Made by a program: the position numbers and the translations under genes
Notes under the pieces: model-generated
What the model was told of the DNA's origin: nothing
The model's database searches: none
Seen by the model: the letters and a program-made list of their open reading frames with translations, nothing else
Source of the DNA: Kangiella aquimarina DSM 16071
GTDB taxonomy: Bacteria; Pseudomonadota; Gammaproteobacteria; Enterobacterales; Kangiellaceae
Assembly: GCF_000374105.1 (NCBI RefSeq)
Contig: NZ_KB893650.1
Coordinates: 1,645,145-1,709,144 of the forward strand
DNA length: 64,000 bases
Direction of reading: 5' to 3'
In this document: piece after piece, positions 45,693-54,377 of the stretch
How the letters are laid out: each line of letters starts with the position of its first letter
How positions within the stretch are numbered: position 1 is the stretch's first letter

Positions 45693-48600
45693 TTAGTGTT
45701 TCTCCTTCAACTTACCTTTTGAAAACCAGGCAAACAGAACGGGCAACACAAACAGTGTTAAAAATGTGGCTGTTATCAGCCCGCCTACGATAACACTGGC
45801 AAGCGGTTTTTGTATCTCTGCGCCAACGCCATTTGATAGCAACATCGGTATTAAACCTAACGCAGATGTCACTGCTGTCATCAATACCGGTCTAAGCCTG
45901 GATACGGCACCATCAAAAGCGGCTTCACTGACAGGTAGGCCATCCTTGATACGCTGATTGATACTTTCAACCATCACTACACCGTTAAGTACCGCGACGC
46001 CAAACAGGGTAATAAATCCGACCGAGCTGGGCACTGATAAATACTGCCCTGACAGCCAGAGTGAGAACACCCCACCAATAACGGCTAGAGGTACATTTAC
46101 CAGGATCAGCATAGCCTGACCAACCGAAGCAAAGGCAAAGTAAAGCAACAAGGCAATAAGCGCCAGCGATAATGGCACGACCAGCGACAGACGCTTTTGT
46201 GCTCGCTGTTGATTTTCGAATTGTCCACCTATATCCACGGAGTAACCCGTTGGCAAATCAACTTGTTCAGCAATCGCTGCGCGAATATCTGCTACCACAC
46301 TGCCCATATCACGCCCTTGCACATTGGCCTGAACGACTACTCTGCGCTGAACATCATCTCGGCGAACCTGCGGCGGGCCGGAAGCAATATTTACAGAGGC
46401 TACATCACCAAGGCGAACCCAGGCTCCTGAAGGTGCCTGCAAACGAAGGTCAGCAATAGTTTCGCGATCTTGGCGAAAACGTTCATCCAACCGAACATAG
46501 ATATCATAACGTTCGTTACCATTGATGATTTGTCCAGCGCTGGCACCGCCAAGCCCATTTCGAACCACTTCCATGACATCCGCTACGTCGAGTCCATAAC
46601 GAGACAATGCGCGGCGATTGGGCTTTACGACCAATTGAGCTTCACCGACAATTTGCTCCATGGCAACATCACGCGTACCGTCGATCTTTTTGACCACTGC
46701 CTCAATTGCCTGCCCTTTTTCAGCCAGCACATCAAGATCTTTACCAAAGAGTTTTATCGCTAGTTGCGCTTTAACCCCCGATAACAGCTCATCCACACGG
46801 GTGGCAATTGGTTGTGAAAAATTGAACAGCAATCCGGGATGTTGTTCCAGCTTTTGCTCCATCAGGGATTGAAGTTCATAACGATTATCGGCGCTGGTCC
46901 ATTCTGGCACTGGCTTAAGACCAATATAGATCTCAATGTTATTCACTGGCTCTGGATCACCGCCAATTTCGGCACGTCCAATGCGTGATAACGCATAGGT
47001 GACTTCCGGGAATTCCATCAGCATTGCTTCGAGTTTTGGAGCGACTTCAAGCGCAGTATCCAGGCTGGAGGACGGAGCGAGAGTTACCCGGAGGTTGACC
47101 GTTCCTTCTTCGAGTTCAGGCACAAACTCGGTACCCAGACGCGGTATTACTAAAGCTGCCGCAACCACGAGCGTTACAGCAATACCAACGACGACCTTAC
47201 TGTGGCTCATAGCCCACGACAAACCCTTGCGGTAGAGTTTATCAAGTGGTTTCAAGACGAAACTCTCCCGCGGGCGTATCCCTTTGCGAAACAGGTAGGT
47301 GGCTAATGCTGGGACTATGATTAAAGCTACAACCAGCGCGGACAGCATAGACAGCATGATACTGATAGCCATCGGCTGGAACAGTTTGGCTTCGACCCCT
47401 TCGAAACTGAATAGCGGCATGAAGACAACTAAAATAATTGCTGTCGCAAAAAATATAGGTCTTGCTACCTCTCTGCCAGCTTCTTGCAAGCGTAAAGCAA
47501 TCCCATGGCTATCATGAGCTGCATCAACAGGATCTGGATCATCCTGAACCATTGTCTGTCTATCTTTGTCATGGGTGGCATCGGGATGGGTCAAATGTTT
47601 GAACATGTTTTCGACCATCACTACAGAGCCATCCACGAGCATGCCAATGGCCACGGCAATACCGCCTAGAGACATTAAGTTTGCCGAAAGACCAAACCAC
47701 GCCATCACCATCAAAGCAATACCGATGGAAATTGGAATTGAGATCAGTACCAGTAAGGTAGCACGCAAATTCATTAGGAACAGCGCCAAAATGACCACAA
47801 TGAAGACAAACGCCAGTAACAGAGCATTGACAACGGTATCAACCGCTTGCGTCACCAGATCGGCCTGATCATAGTAAGCCTCGAACTTAACTCCTTCCGG
47901 TAACGCCTGATTAATACGCTCGATACGGGCATTAACCCCATCAATGGTGCTTTTGGTATTGGCGCCTAAACGTTTTAATACAATGCCTGAGACGACTTCG
48001 CCTAGTGTCTCAACTTTCCCATCCGAAGTTCGGCGTGTCATGGTCACTGCGCCCTGGCGGATTTCGCTACCCAGATTCACTTTGGCTACATCCGATACGG
48101 TGATAGTGGTGCCATCCACCGTTTTCAGGGGAACTTGACGGATCTGCTCCAGCCCTTGCTTGCCATGATCGAGCCAGCCGGTACCTCGGATCACCAATTG
48201 CTCCTGACCACGGTTCATATACCAGCCGCCAACATTGGTGTTGTTACGCTCCAGAGCCGCCATGATATCGTCCTGGGTCAGATCGTAAGATAACAGCTTT
48301 GACGGATTCAGATCGACCTGATACTGACGCACCTCACCGCCGAAAGACAGCACATCAGTCACGCCTTCGGCCGGGATAAGCAACAACTTGACCACCCAGT
48401 CATTTAAGCTGCGTAGCTCCATGGCATCGAAACCCGAACCGGGTTCGGCAACCAGTAAATACTGATAGACTTGCCCCAGCCCAGAAGTGTTTGGCCCCAT
48501 TTCGGGTGTACCAACGCCCTCTGGAATCAGCTCTTTGGCAGCCTGAAGTCGCTCGAATACCAGTTGCCGGGCAAAGTAAATATCAGTGCCTTCCTTAAAC

Positions 48601-48887
48601 ACAACAGTAACGCCAGACAAGCCAGTCTTTGAAATAGACCTTACTTCTTCTACATCAGGCAGAGCGTACATGACAGCTTCAATCGGATAGGTTATCAGCT
48701 GCTCGACTTCCTCAGCAGCCAAGCCAGGAGCTTCAGTATTGACCGAGACCTGAACGTTGGTAACATCCGGAAATGCATCAAGATTCAGCCTTGGAATAAT
48801 AAAAAAGGCGCTGACCGTTAGTGTAATGAGCGCAATCGCCACCAGCAAACGGTTAGTGACCGCCCAATCGACAATTCGATTAAACAT
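45693..48887 (-). CDS. czcA: CzcA/CusA-family heavy-metal RND efflux pump
   Basis: The 1064-residue inner-membrane pump has the RND layout of 12 helices and two large periplasmic loops. The proton-relay helix is 'AIAIGMLVDGSVVMVENMF' near residue 410, and the protein starts with 'VTNRLLVAIALITLTVSAFFI'. The cytoplasmic loop after this helix carries an extra Asp/His-rich stretch (about residues 435-465). GGAGA precedes the ATG. With the adaptor and outer-membrane genes upstream it forms a CzcCBA-type pump. The specific metal is not certain. Confidence 0.93.
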   Translation of the reverse strand: MFNRIVDWAVTNRLLVAIALITLTVSAFFIIPRLNLDAFPDVTNVQVSVNTEAPGLAAEEVEQLITYPIEAVMYALPDVEEVRSISKTGLSGVTVVFKEGTDIYFARQLVFERLQAAKELIPEGVGTPEMGPNTSGLGQVYQYLLVAEPGSGFDAMELRSLNDWVVKLLLIPAEGVTDVLSFGGEVRQYQVDLNPSKLLSYDLTQDDIMAALERNNTNVGGWYMNRGQEQLVIRGTGWLDHGKQGLEQIRQVPLKTVDGTTITVSDVAKVNLGSEIRQGAVTMTRRTSDGKVETLGEVVSGIVLKRLGANTKSTIDGVNARIERINQALPEGVKFEAYYDQADLVTQAVDTVVNALLLAFVFIVVILALFLMNLRATLLVLISIPISIGIALMVMAWFGLSANLMSLGGIAVAIGMLVDGSVVMVENMFKHLTHPDATHDKDRQTMVQDDPDPVDAAHDSHGIALRLQEAGREVARPIFFATAIILVVFMPLFSFEGVEAKLFQPMAISIMLSMLSALVVALIIVPALATYLFRKGIRPRESFVLKPLDKLYRKGLSWAMSHSKVVVGIAVTLVVAAALVIPRLGTEFVPELEEGTVNLRVTLAPSSSLDTALEVAPKLEAMLMEFPEVTYALSRIGRAEIGGDPEPVNNIEIYIGLKPVPEWTSADNRYELQSLMEQKLEQHPGLLFNFSQPIATRVDELLSGVKAQLAIKLFGKDLDVLAEKGQAIEAVVKKIDGTRDVAMEQIVGEAQLVVKPNRRALSRYGLDVADVMEVVRNGLGGASAGQIINGNERYDIYVRLDERFRQDRETIADLRLQAPSGAWVRLGDVASVNIASGPPQVRRDDVQRRVVVQANVQGRDMGSVVADIRAAIAEQVDLPTGYSVDIGGQFENQQRAQKRLSLVVPLSLALIALLLYFAFASVGQAMLILVNVPLAVIGGVFSLWLSGQYLSVPSSVGFITLFGVAVLNGVVMVESINQRIKDGLPVSEAAFDGAVSRLRPVLMTAVTSALGLIPMLLSNGVGAEIQKPLASVIVGGLITATFLTLFVLPVLFAWFSKGKLKEKH

Positions 48888-48903
48888 AGAGTCTCCTTAA
48901 TGC

Positions 48904-50220
48904 TTAGTGGTTATGCGGATCAAAACCGCCTTTGGCGATTTGTGAAGCAACAAAAAAGGCACCGTCGGTAACAATACGTGTTCCGGGAACAATGCCGTTA
49001 ATTTCACGCAACGAACCTAGTGCTCGCTTTAGTTCAACTTCTTGAGAGCGAAACTGCCCTGGACTCTCTTCTACAAAAATTGCCCAGTCTCCATCGGGAT
49101 TTCGCATCAGTGCTGACTCTGGCACAGCCAATACCGGCTCTTCTGTACGAAAACGGAAGAAGACCTCTGCAAACTGTCCCGGATGCAGCCTATGCTCCAG
49201 GTTGTCCACCAATAAGCGCACTGTTCGGGTTCGTGTAACGGGGTTTATGGTATGTGCTTCTTGGGATACCTTGCCTTGAATTCGGATATCACCAGCCACA
49301 ATGTCAGCCAATGTACCGAGCGGAAGTGATATAGACTGATCTGCTGGAAGGTGTGCTTCGACCCAGAGCTGCTTCTCATTGGCCAGCTTGATCAGAGGAG
49401 AACCAGCTTCGACGCGCTGCCCCTGCTCGAAGTCGTCAGATAACACAGAACCATCGGTTTCGGCACGTAGGGTATATTCGCCCAATGCCTTAATATCTTG
49501 CGATGCCAGAGACTGCAAATCTGACTCAGCTAACCCATAGGCCTGCAACGTTGCCCGAGCAGCCTCCCAGCTGGTTTTGGCCTGGATATAACGCTGCTCT
49601 CCAACGGTTTTGCGACCGAGCTTGCGGACTCTTTCCCATTCAGGCCAAGCGGTGCGATAGTCTGCCTGGGCCTGCGCCACATCCTCACTGAACAGGGTTA
49701 CCAGTGGCTGACCTTGTTCGACATGAGCGCCCAATGCTACGTGACGACGTAATACAACGGAAGCTACTCGCGGTGACACTATGTAGCTAGTGTATCCATT
49801 AGAAAGAACTTCCCCTGGTGCGTAGAACTCATAATCAACGCGCTCGGCAGTGAGAGGAGCAACCTGGATATCAGCAATCGTCATTTGAGTAGCATTTAGT
49901 GCCGTAGTGGCAGAAGCTTCTTCTTGATGCCCATGTCCATCTTCTTCAGTATTACTTTCGCTGTGTCCCGCATCATCATGACTTTCATTGTGGGAACTAT
50001 CGCTAGTCCCATGTTTTGTATCACCATGACGCTCATGTTCATCCGTGGCTTTCGATGAGTGTTCTTCGTGAGACGCATCATCCTTATGCTCAATAACCTC
50101 TTGAGCAGGCTTGCTCTTATCATGTTCGTGCGCCTCACCACTCATCGTTTCTGCAAGCCCTATGCTTGGTGCAGTCATTGCGGCGCTTAGCATCGCTATC
50201 AATAATCTATTCATGTTCAT
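48904..50220 (-). CDS. czcB: Periplasmic adaptor of the RND metal pump (CzcB/CusB type)
   Basis: The 438-residue membrane-fusion protein has a signal peptide (ending near LAET) and then about 75 residues rich in His, Glu and Asp (residues 28-100), which probably bind metal in the periplasm. The adaptor core follows, with a barrel-sandwich hybrid ('APGEVLSNGYTSYIVSPRV') and an alpha-hairpin at about 190-230. It joins CzcA to the outer-membrane channel. Confidence 0.9.
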   Translation of the reverse strand: MNMNRLLIAMLSAAMTAPSIGLAETMSGEAHEHDKSKPAQEVIEHKDDASHEEHSSKATDEHERHGDTKHGTSDSSHNESHDDAGHSESNTEEDGHGHQEEASATTALNATQMTIADIQVAPLTAERVDYEFYAPGEVLSNGYTSYIVSPRVASVVLRRHVALGAHVEQGQPLVTLFSEDVAQAQADYRTAWPEWERVRKLGRKTVGEQRYIQAKTSWEAARATLQAYGLAESDLQSLASQDIKALGEYTLRAETDGSVLSDDFEQGQRVEAGSPLIKLANEKQLWVEAHLPADQSISLPLGTLADIVAGDIRIQGKVSQEAHTINPVTRTRTVRLLVDNLEHRLHPGQFAEVFFRFRTEEPVLAVPESALMRNPDGDWAIFVEESPGQFRSQEVELKRALGSLREINGIVPGTRIVTDGAFFVASQIAKGGFDPHNH

Positions 50221-50230
50221 TATCCTATCT

Positions 50231-51463
50231 TTAATTCAGTGGCTTAGTCGCAGTTGGTGCAACAGCTCTGAGCTGGCCGGAGTGCAGCAACACTTCGGTT
50301 AACGCAAGTTGTGTGTGCTTTTCGAGTGAGATTCCTGCCAGCAGGCTCTCCGAACGCTGGTTGAGAGCGAGCAGGTAGTCAGTTGTTGATAGATCACCGC
50401 TTCGCCACTGGCGTTCCAACAAGTCAGCACTATTTTCAACTCTGCCACGAGCCAGCTCGAGCCAGCGTCGGTATTGCTCGTCATAACGTTTCCAGGCAGC
50501 TTGTGCAGCCTGCCAGTCAAACCGTAGATTGCGATAAACGGCCAAGAATCGGGCCTCTGCTTCTAGTGCTGCACGATTAGCCACACGAGTTTCGGCACTG
50601 TAGTCATTACGTACATTCAAAGGAATCGAGAAGGTCAGGCCGACAGTATTTTCTCCACCGTCGCGACCAGCATTGACTCCAAAGGTCGGCTCTGCTTTGG
50701 CTGCGCGGCGGGTTGCTTCGGCCTCTTCCTTGATGGACTTCCAGCGAGCCTGAGCGCTGGCAACATAGGGATGTTGTAACAACTCCTGGTCAGTAATGGA
50801 CACTGGCTCCGAAGGCCAGAAATCTTCGGGAATGCCTCCTTTTTCAGGAGTCCACTGTGGCAAAAGTTCGCGCACTCTGCTTTCGGCTTTTTGCAAAGCG
50901 ACTTCAAGCTCAGCGACCTGTGCCAGCTGTTTTGATAAAGATAGAAAGGTGAGCTCAGCATCAATAGTGCCTATATCCCCTGCTTTTTGGCGCTTTTCAG
51001 CCACTTGCAATAATGCATTAAGCTGCTCTTTTTGTGCCTGAGCAATAATGGCGGCTTGATTACTGGCACGCCACTCAACCAATGCTGATAGAGCCTCAGC
51101 AGTCTTACTCATAACCTGTTGCTGATACTGGGCTTTGGCTGCTTGTCGGATAAAAGCCGCCTGCTGCTGTTTAGCACCTCGTCTATCCCACCAGTCAACC
51201 GTTTGAGAAACACCTACACGGTAGTTATTTTCTTCACCAACCTGTTCCAGCTCAGAAGATAACTCCGGGTTGTAAAGTGGCTGTTCCGCTGCGTCCGCAG
51301 TAGCTTCCGAGCCTTGCAGTTGCTCGCGGGCCGCGATGATGTCTGGGTGCTGCTTTATCTGTGATGCCAGCCAGCGCTCCCAATCAACGGGTTGCGCTTG
51401 CGCCGAAGCCGACAGCAAATAAATAACGGCACACATCGCATAAGAAACGGATAGTTTCTTCAT
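50231..51463 (-). CDS. czcC: TolC-family outer-membrane channel (CzcC type)
   Basis: The 410-residue protein has a signal peptide (ending near AQAQ) and long helical hairpins with 'YNPELSSELEQVGEENNYRVGVSQTVDWWDRRGAK', as in CzcC. It is the outer-membrane exit duct of the pump. It is the first gene of the CzcCBA run; the adaptor start is 10 bases downstream. The small His/Cys-rich gene lies upstream in the same direction, and no dedicated regulator is adjacent. Confidence 0.9.
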   Translation of the reverse strand: MKKLSVSYAMCAVIYLLSASAQAQPVDWERWLASQIKQHPDIIAAREQLQGSEATADAAEQPLYNPELSSELEQVGEENNYRVGVSQTVDWWDRRGAKQQQAAFIRQAAKAQYQQQVMSKTAEALSALVEWRASNQAAIIAQAQKEQLNALLQVAEKRQKAGDIGTIDAELTFLSLSKQLAQVAELEVALQKAESRVRELLPQWTPEKGGIPEDFWPSEPVSITDQELLQHPYVASAQARWKSIKEEAEATRRAAKAEPTFGVNAGRDGGENTVGLTFSIPLNVRNDYSAETRVANRAALEAEARFLAVYRNLRFDWQAAQAAWKRYDEQYRRWLELARGRVENSADLLERQWRSGDLSTTDYLLALNQRSESLLAGISLEKHTQLALTEVLLHSGQLRAVAPTATKPLN

Positions 51464-51561
51464 GAAATTTCCTCACAATTAAAATCAAAGTACATCAGGT
51501 ACAGCTGGGTTGGCATTTGCACAACGCTATACCTCAGAATAAAAGTTTATTTGTACTGTAT

Positions 51562-51927
51562 TTAACTGATCGGAGGGGGATTATCAGGGAAGGCTATATG
51601 GGAACGGTAATGGGAAGGGTTGCCTAAAATAGCACCCTTTTGATAAAGAGAAGCAGAGATATCTTGGCGACCCAGAAAGAAAGGGTGTGATGAGCCATGA
51701 CAGTGACAACAATGGTGGCAATCAAGCTGGTAGCTTTTGCTCTTTTCTGATTCTAACCAACGCTTGTCATCATCTGGTATTGGAGAAGAGTGAGCTTTTT
51801 GATGCTCGTGATCAAAAGTAAGATGCTCAGAACCGGATTGATGAAACTGATGAACGTCCGCCACAGCAACTACCGATTGCAGGGCAATCAATATGGCTAG
51901 AGCGAAAGTTAAAAGTTGACGGTTCAC
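51562..51927 (-). CDS. His/Cys-rich periplasmic protein, probable metal-binding
   Basis: The 121-residue protein has a signal peptide (ending at VAVA near residue 22) and many potential metal ligands: 'DVHQFHQSGSEHLTFDHEHQKAHSS' and 'DCHHCCHCHGSSHPFF'. It sits 98 bases upstream of the czcC homologue in the same direction. A periplasmic metal chaperone or sensor for the RND pump is a reasonable inference. No named family is recognised. Confidence 0.7.
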   Translation of the reverse strand: MNRQLLTFALAILIALQSVVAVADVHQFHQSGSEHLTFDHEHQKAHSSPIPDDDKRWLESEKSKSYQLDCHHCCHCHGSSHPFFLGRQDISASLYQKGAILGNPSHYRSHIAFPDNPPPIS

Positions 51928-52047
51928 GGTAAAAAAGAGTCTCTACTCGTTCTCATAAATGCAGGGCAGTAGACTAGCAGATTATCAGTTAGTTCACAAA
52001 AGATAAGTGGATACTAACCAACTATTACACAGCTTTGTGCTTAAAGG

Positions 52048-52998
52048 CTAGCTTTTAGACTTGGCTACTTCCTGTTTTTTTGCGAGTTTCTCGGGCGATT
52101 TCAATTCCTCAACCTCATGCTCTAGCTGAACAACGGAAGTGTTTAGCTCATTGTTTTCTTTGGTTATAGCATCAAGTTGCGCTAGTAGCTCCTCTCTGTC
52201 AGTACTGGCTGACTGCACCTGTTCAGTTAACGCTTTTAATGAGTTTTGAAGTTCGCGCTGTGACTTGGCCAACAACCGCTTTTCGGTGATTAGCTCAGCG
52301 TTCTGACGGTTCAACTGCGTGAGTTCTGACTGTTGAGAGGCAATGGTTTGCCCCAGCTTTCGCTGCTCTGCTCGCAATCCCGACACTTCTTCAGCGTGCT
52401 TGCGCTCTTGTTGATCACGCTGTTCTTTAGCGGATTCGCGGAAGTGGCTCAAGTTGTCATAACTGTGTTGCAGACTCTTCTCCAGATCGATAATTCGTTC
52501 ATCTTTTTGTCCACAAACGGCTGTAAGTTCTTTCAAGTCACTTTGAATACCTTGCAACTCAGTGTTCAGTTGCTCACTCTCACGGCTAGCAGTATTGAGC
52601 TTCGCCTGTAGTGAGTGAATGTTATCACTTAGAGCTTTATTTTGCTCTGTGGCTTGGCTTAACGACTCCTCAAGTCCTGACTTTTCTTGATTCCAAGACT
52701 TACGCTCTTTATCAAAGGCTTGCTCCATGTCTTCAATGGTTTTATTCGCTTCAGCGTTGAGCCTGGCAGCAAGCTGGCTTACCAGGTGCCCAATGGCGTC
52801 GGAGACTTTGACCTCGGTGAGTGTACCGTTAGTACGGGTCTTTTTAATGTCTTTGAGGTATTTTGAGATGGTGGTTTTGGAGCCAGTGTTACCCAGCTCA
52901 GCTCGTATTGCATCAATTGATGGGTTATTTACACCCTGTGAAGTCAATGATTTATATGCTTTTTCAACGTCAAATTGAGAGATGCCTGTGCGCGCCAT
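52048..52998 (-). CDS. tnpT: KfrA-like coiled-coil protein, TnpT-type resolution accessory factor
   Basis: The 316-residue protein has an N-terminal DNA-binding domain of the KfrA type ('GVNNPSIDAIRAELGNTGSKTTISKYLKDI') and a coiled coil from about residue 85 to 300. TnpT proteins of Tn4651-type transposons have this form and assist the tyrosine recombinase TnpS in resolving cointegrates. It is divergent from the recombinase gene here, as in those elements. A plasmid KfrA is the alternative, but the transposon context favours TnpT. Confidence 0.82.
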   Translation of the reverse strand: MARTGISQFDVEKAYKSLTSQGVNNPSIDAIRAELGNTGSKTTISKYLKDIKKTRTNGTLTEVKVSDAIGHLVSQLAARLNAEANKTIEDMEQAFDKERKSWNQEKSGLEESLSQATEQNKALSDNIHSLQAKLNTASRESEQLNTELQGIQSDLKELTAVCGQKDERIIDLEKSLQHSYDNLSHFRESAKEQRDQQERKHAEEVSGLRAEQRKLGQTIASQQSELTQLNRQNAELITEKRLLAKSQRELQNSLKALTEQVQSASTDREELLAQLDAITKENNELNTSVVQLEHEVEELKSPEKLAKKQEVAKSKS

Positions 52999-53174
52999 TT
53001 TTTAAGTCTCTGATTATTTTGTAATGTAATACATAATATGTATATACATATTATTACTGTGTCATCTACGTGTCTATAGCTTTCGAAAATTCATTTTAGA
53101 TAATAGTAGATTATCTATTGTGATGTGCGTTTTTGGGCGATATGATGAGGCAAAGCCGTACATAACACGCAATC
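52999..53174. other. Candidate cointegrate resolution site (rst) between tnpT and tnpS
   Basis: This 176-base divergent region holds a 22-bp perfect palindrome with half ATAATATGTAT (53033-53054) and an inverted repeat TAGATAAT-AGTAG-ATTATCTA (53097-53117) of the size and spacing of a tyrosine-recombinase core site. In Tn4651-type elements the resolution site lies in the same place. Confidence 0.65.
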
Positions 53175-54116
53175 ATGCCCGATTCTAAAAATACTGATTT
53201 AGTCAGCTTTTACGTCAACGCCGCCACTCGAGAACACACGGTACGCAGTTACCGTGCCGCCGTTGAGCACTATGAGCGTCACTGGGGCGGCCTGTTACCT
53301 GCAACACCTGATGCGATTGCGCAGTACCTCAGTCACTATGCCGATAAGTTGTCGTCCAGTACCTTAGCACATCGTTTGGCCGTACTCGCTAAATGGCACA
53401 ATGAGTACGGTTTTCCCGATCCCACGAAAGCTCCCCTGGTTAAACAGGTGATGAAAGGCATACGTCAAACGCATCCGTACCAACCTAAGCAGGCTCGACC
53501 GCTTCAGTTAGAAGAGCTCGACACCATTATTCAGTCGTTGGATTCATTGATTACAGAAAGTAAAGATTACTGGCAGCGCTTAAGGCATATCCGAAACAAA
53601 GCCATTCTGCTGCTCGGGTTCTGGCGAGCCTTTCGTGCAGATGAACTCACCAACATCTACATTGAGCACGTAATCGTGATCCCCAATAAAGGAATGTCAT
53701 TGTATTTGCCAAACTCCAAAGGCGATAGAAACAATAAAGGTACGACCTATAAAGTACCGGCTCTGCAAAAACTCTGCCCAGTCACCGCCTATCAGGACTG
53801 GATAACAGCTGCTGAATTAACCGAGGGCCCACTGTTTATCGGGATCGATCGCTGGGGGCATTTCAACCAACACAATATGACGCCGAATACCATCATCAAT
53901 ATCGTGCGCGATTGCGCCAGGGATGCAGGGCTTGAGCATCCTGAGAGCTTTAGCAGTCATTCTTTACGCCGAGGATTTGCTTCATGGGCAGACAGTAATG
54001 ATTGGAGTCTCAAAGATTTAATGGAGTACGTTGGTTGGAAAGATCCCAAAACGGCTCTACGCTACATAGATTCATATAATCGAATTCAGCAACGCTTTAT
54101 TGAGCCACTCAAGTAG
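53175..54116 (+). CDS. tnpS: Tyrosine recombinase, TnpS-type resolvase
   Basis: The 313-residue protein has the SAM-like N-terminal domain and the catalytic domain of tyrosine recombinases. Catalytic residues appear to be R154 (in 'FRADEL'), H262 and R265 ('HSLRRGFAS'), W288 ('VGWKDPKTA') and the nucleophile Y297 ('RYID'). Trp in place of the second His is also seen in Cre. It should resolve transposition cointegrates at the site between it and tnpT. Confidence 0.88.
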   Translation: MPDSKNTDLVSFYVNAATREHTVRSYRAAVEHYERHWGGLLPATPDAIAQYLSHYADKLSSSTLAHRLAVLAKWHNEYGFPDPTKAPLVKQVMKGIRQTHPYQPKQARPLQLEELDTIIQSLDSLITESKDYWQRLRHIRNKAILLLGFWRAFRADELTNIYIEHVIVIPNKGMSLYLPNSKGDRNNKGTTYKVPALQKLCPVTAYQDWITAAELTEGPLFIGIDRWGHFNQHNMTPNTIINIVRDCARDAGLEHPESFSSHSLRRGFASWADSNDWSLKDLMEYVGWKDPKTALRYIDSYNRIQQRFIEPLK

Positions 54117-54377
54117 TGCAATACAATAAAACTGGAATGAAGACTACAATGTTCCACAGGCCTCATGAAATATGAATGTTAAGCATTAATTCAATATAGA
54201 GTGAACTTGAGCACGAAATGTCTAGGGCGGGTTCATTAAACTGCGCAACATTAAATATTACTATAGGTAAGGTGCAAGGTGTAGCGACTGAGCTAAACAG
54301 CTGAACCTTTAAAAGGTAACCAAATGATCAAGCCACCTAATTGGCCATGATATCCGTGGACGTTATTTTATATCTCT

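Noticed and set aside
51562-52998. Plasmid partition function for the KfrA-like protein
   Set aside because: Its divergent partner is a tyrosine recombinase inside transposon ends, which fits a TnpT role better; no ParA is present.
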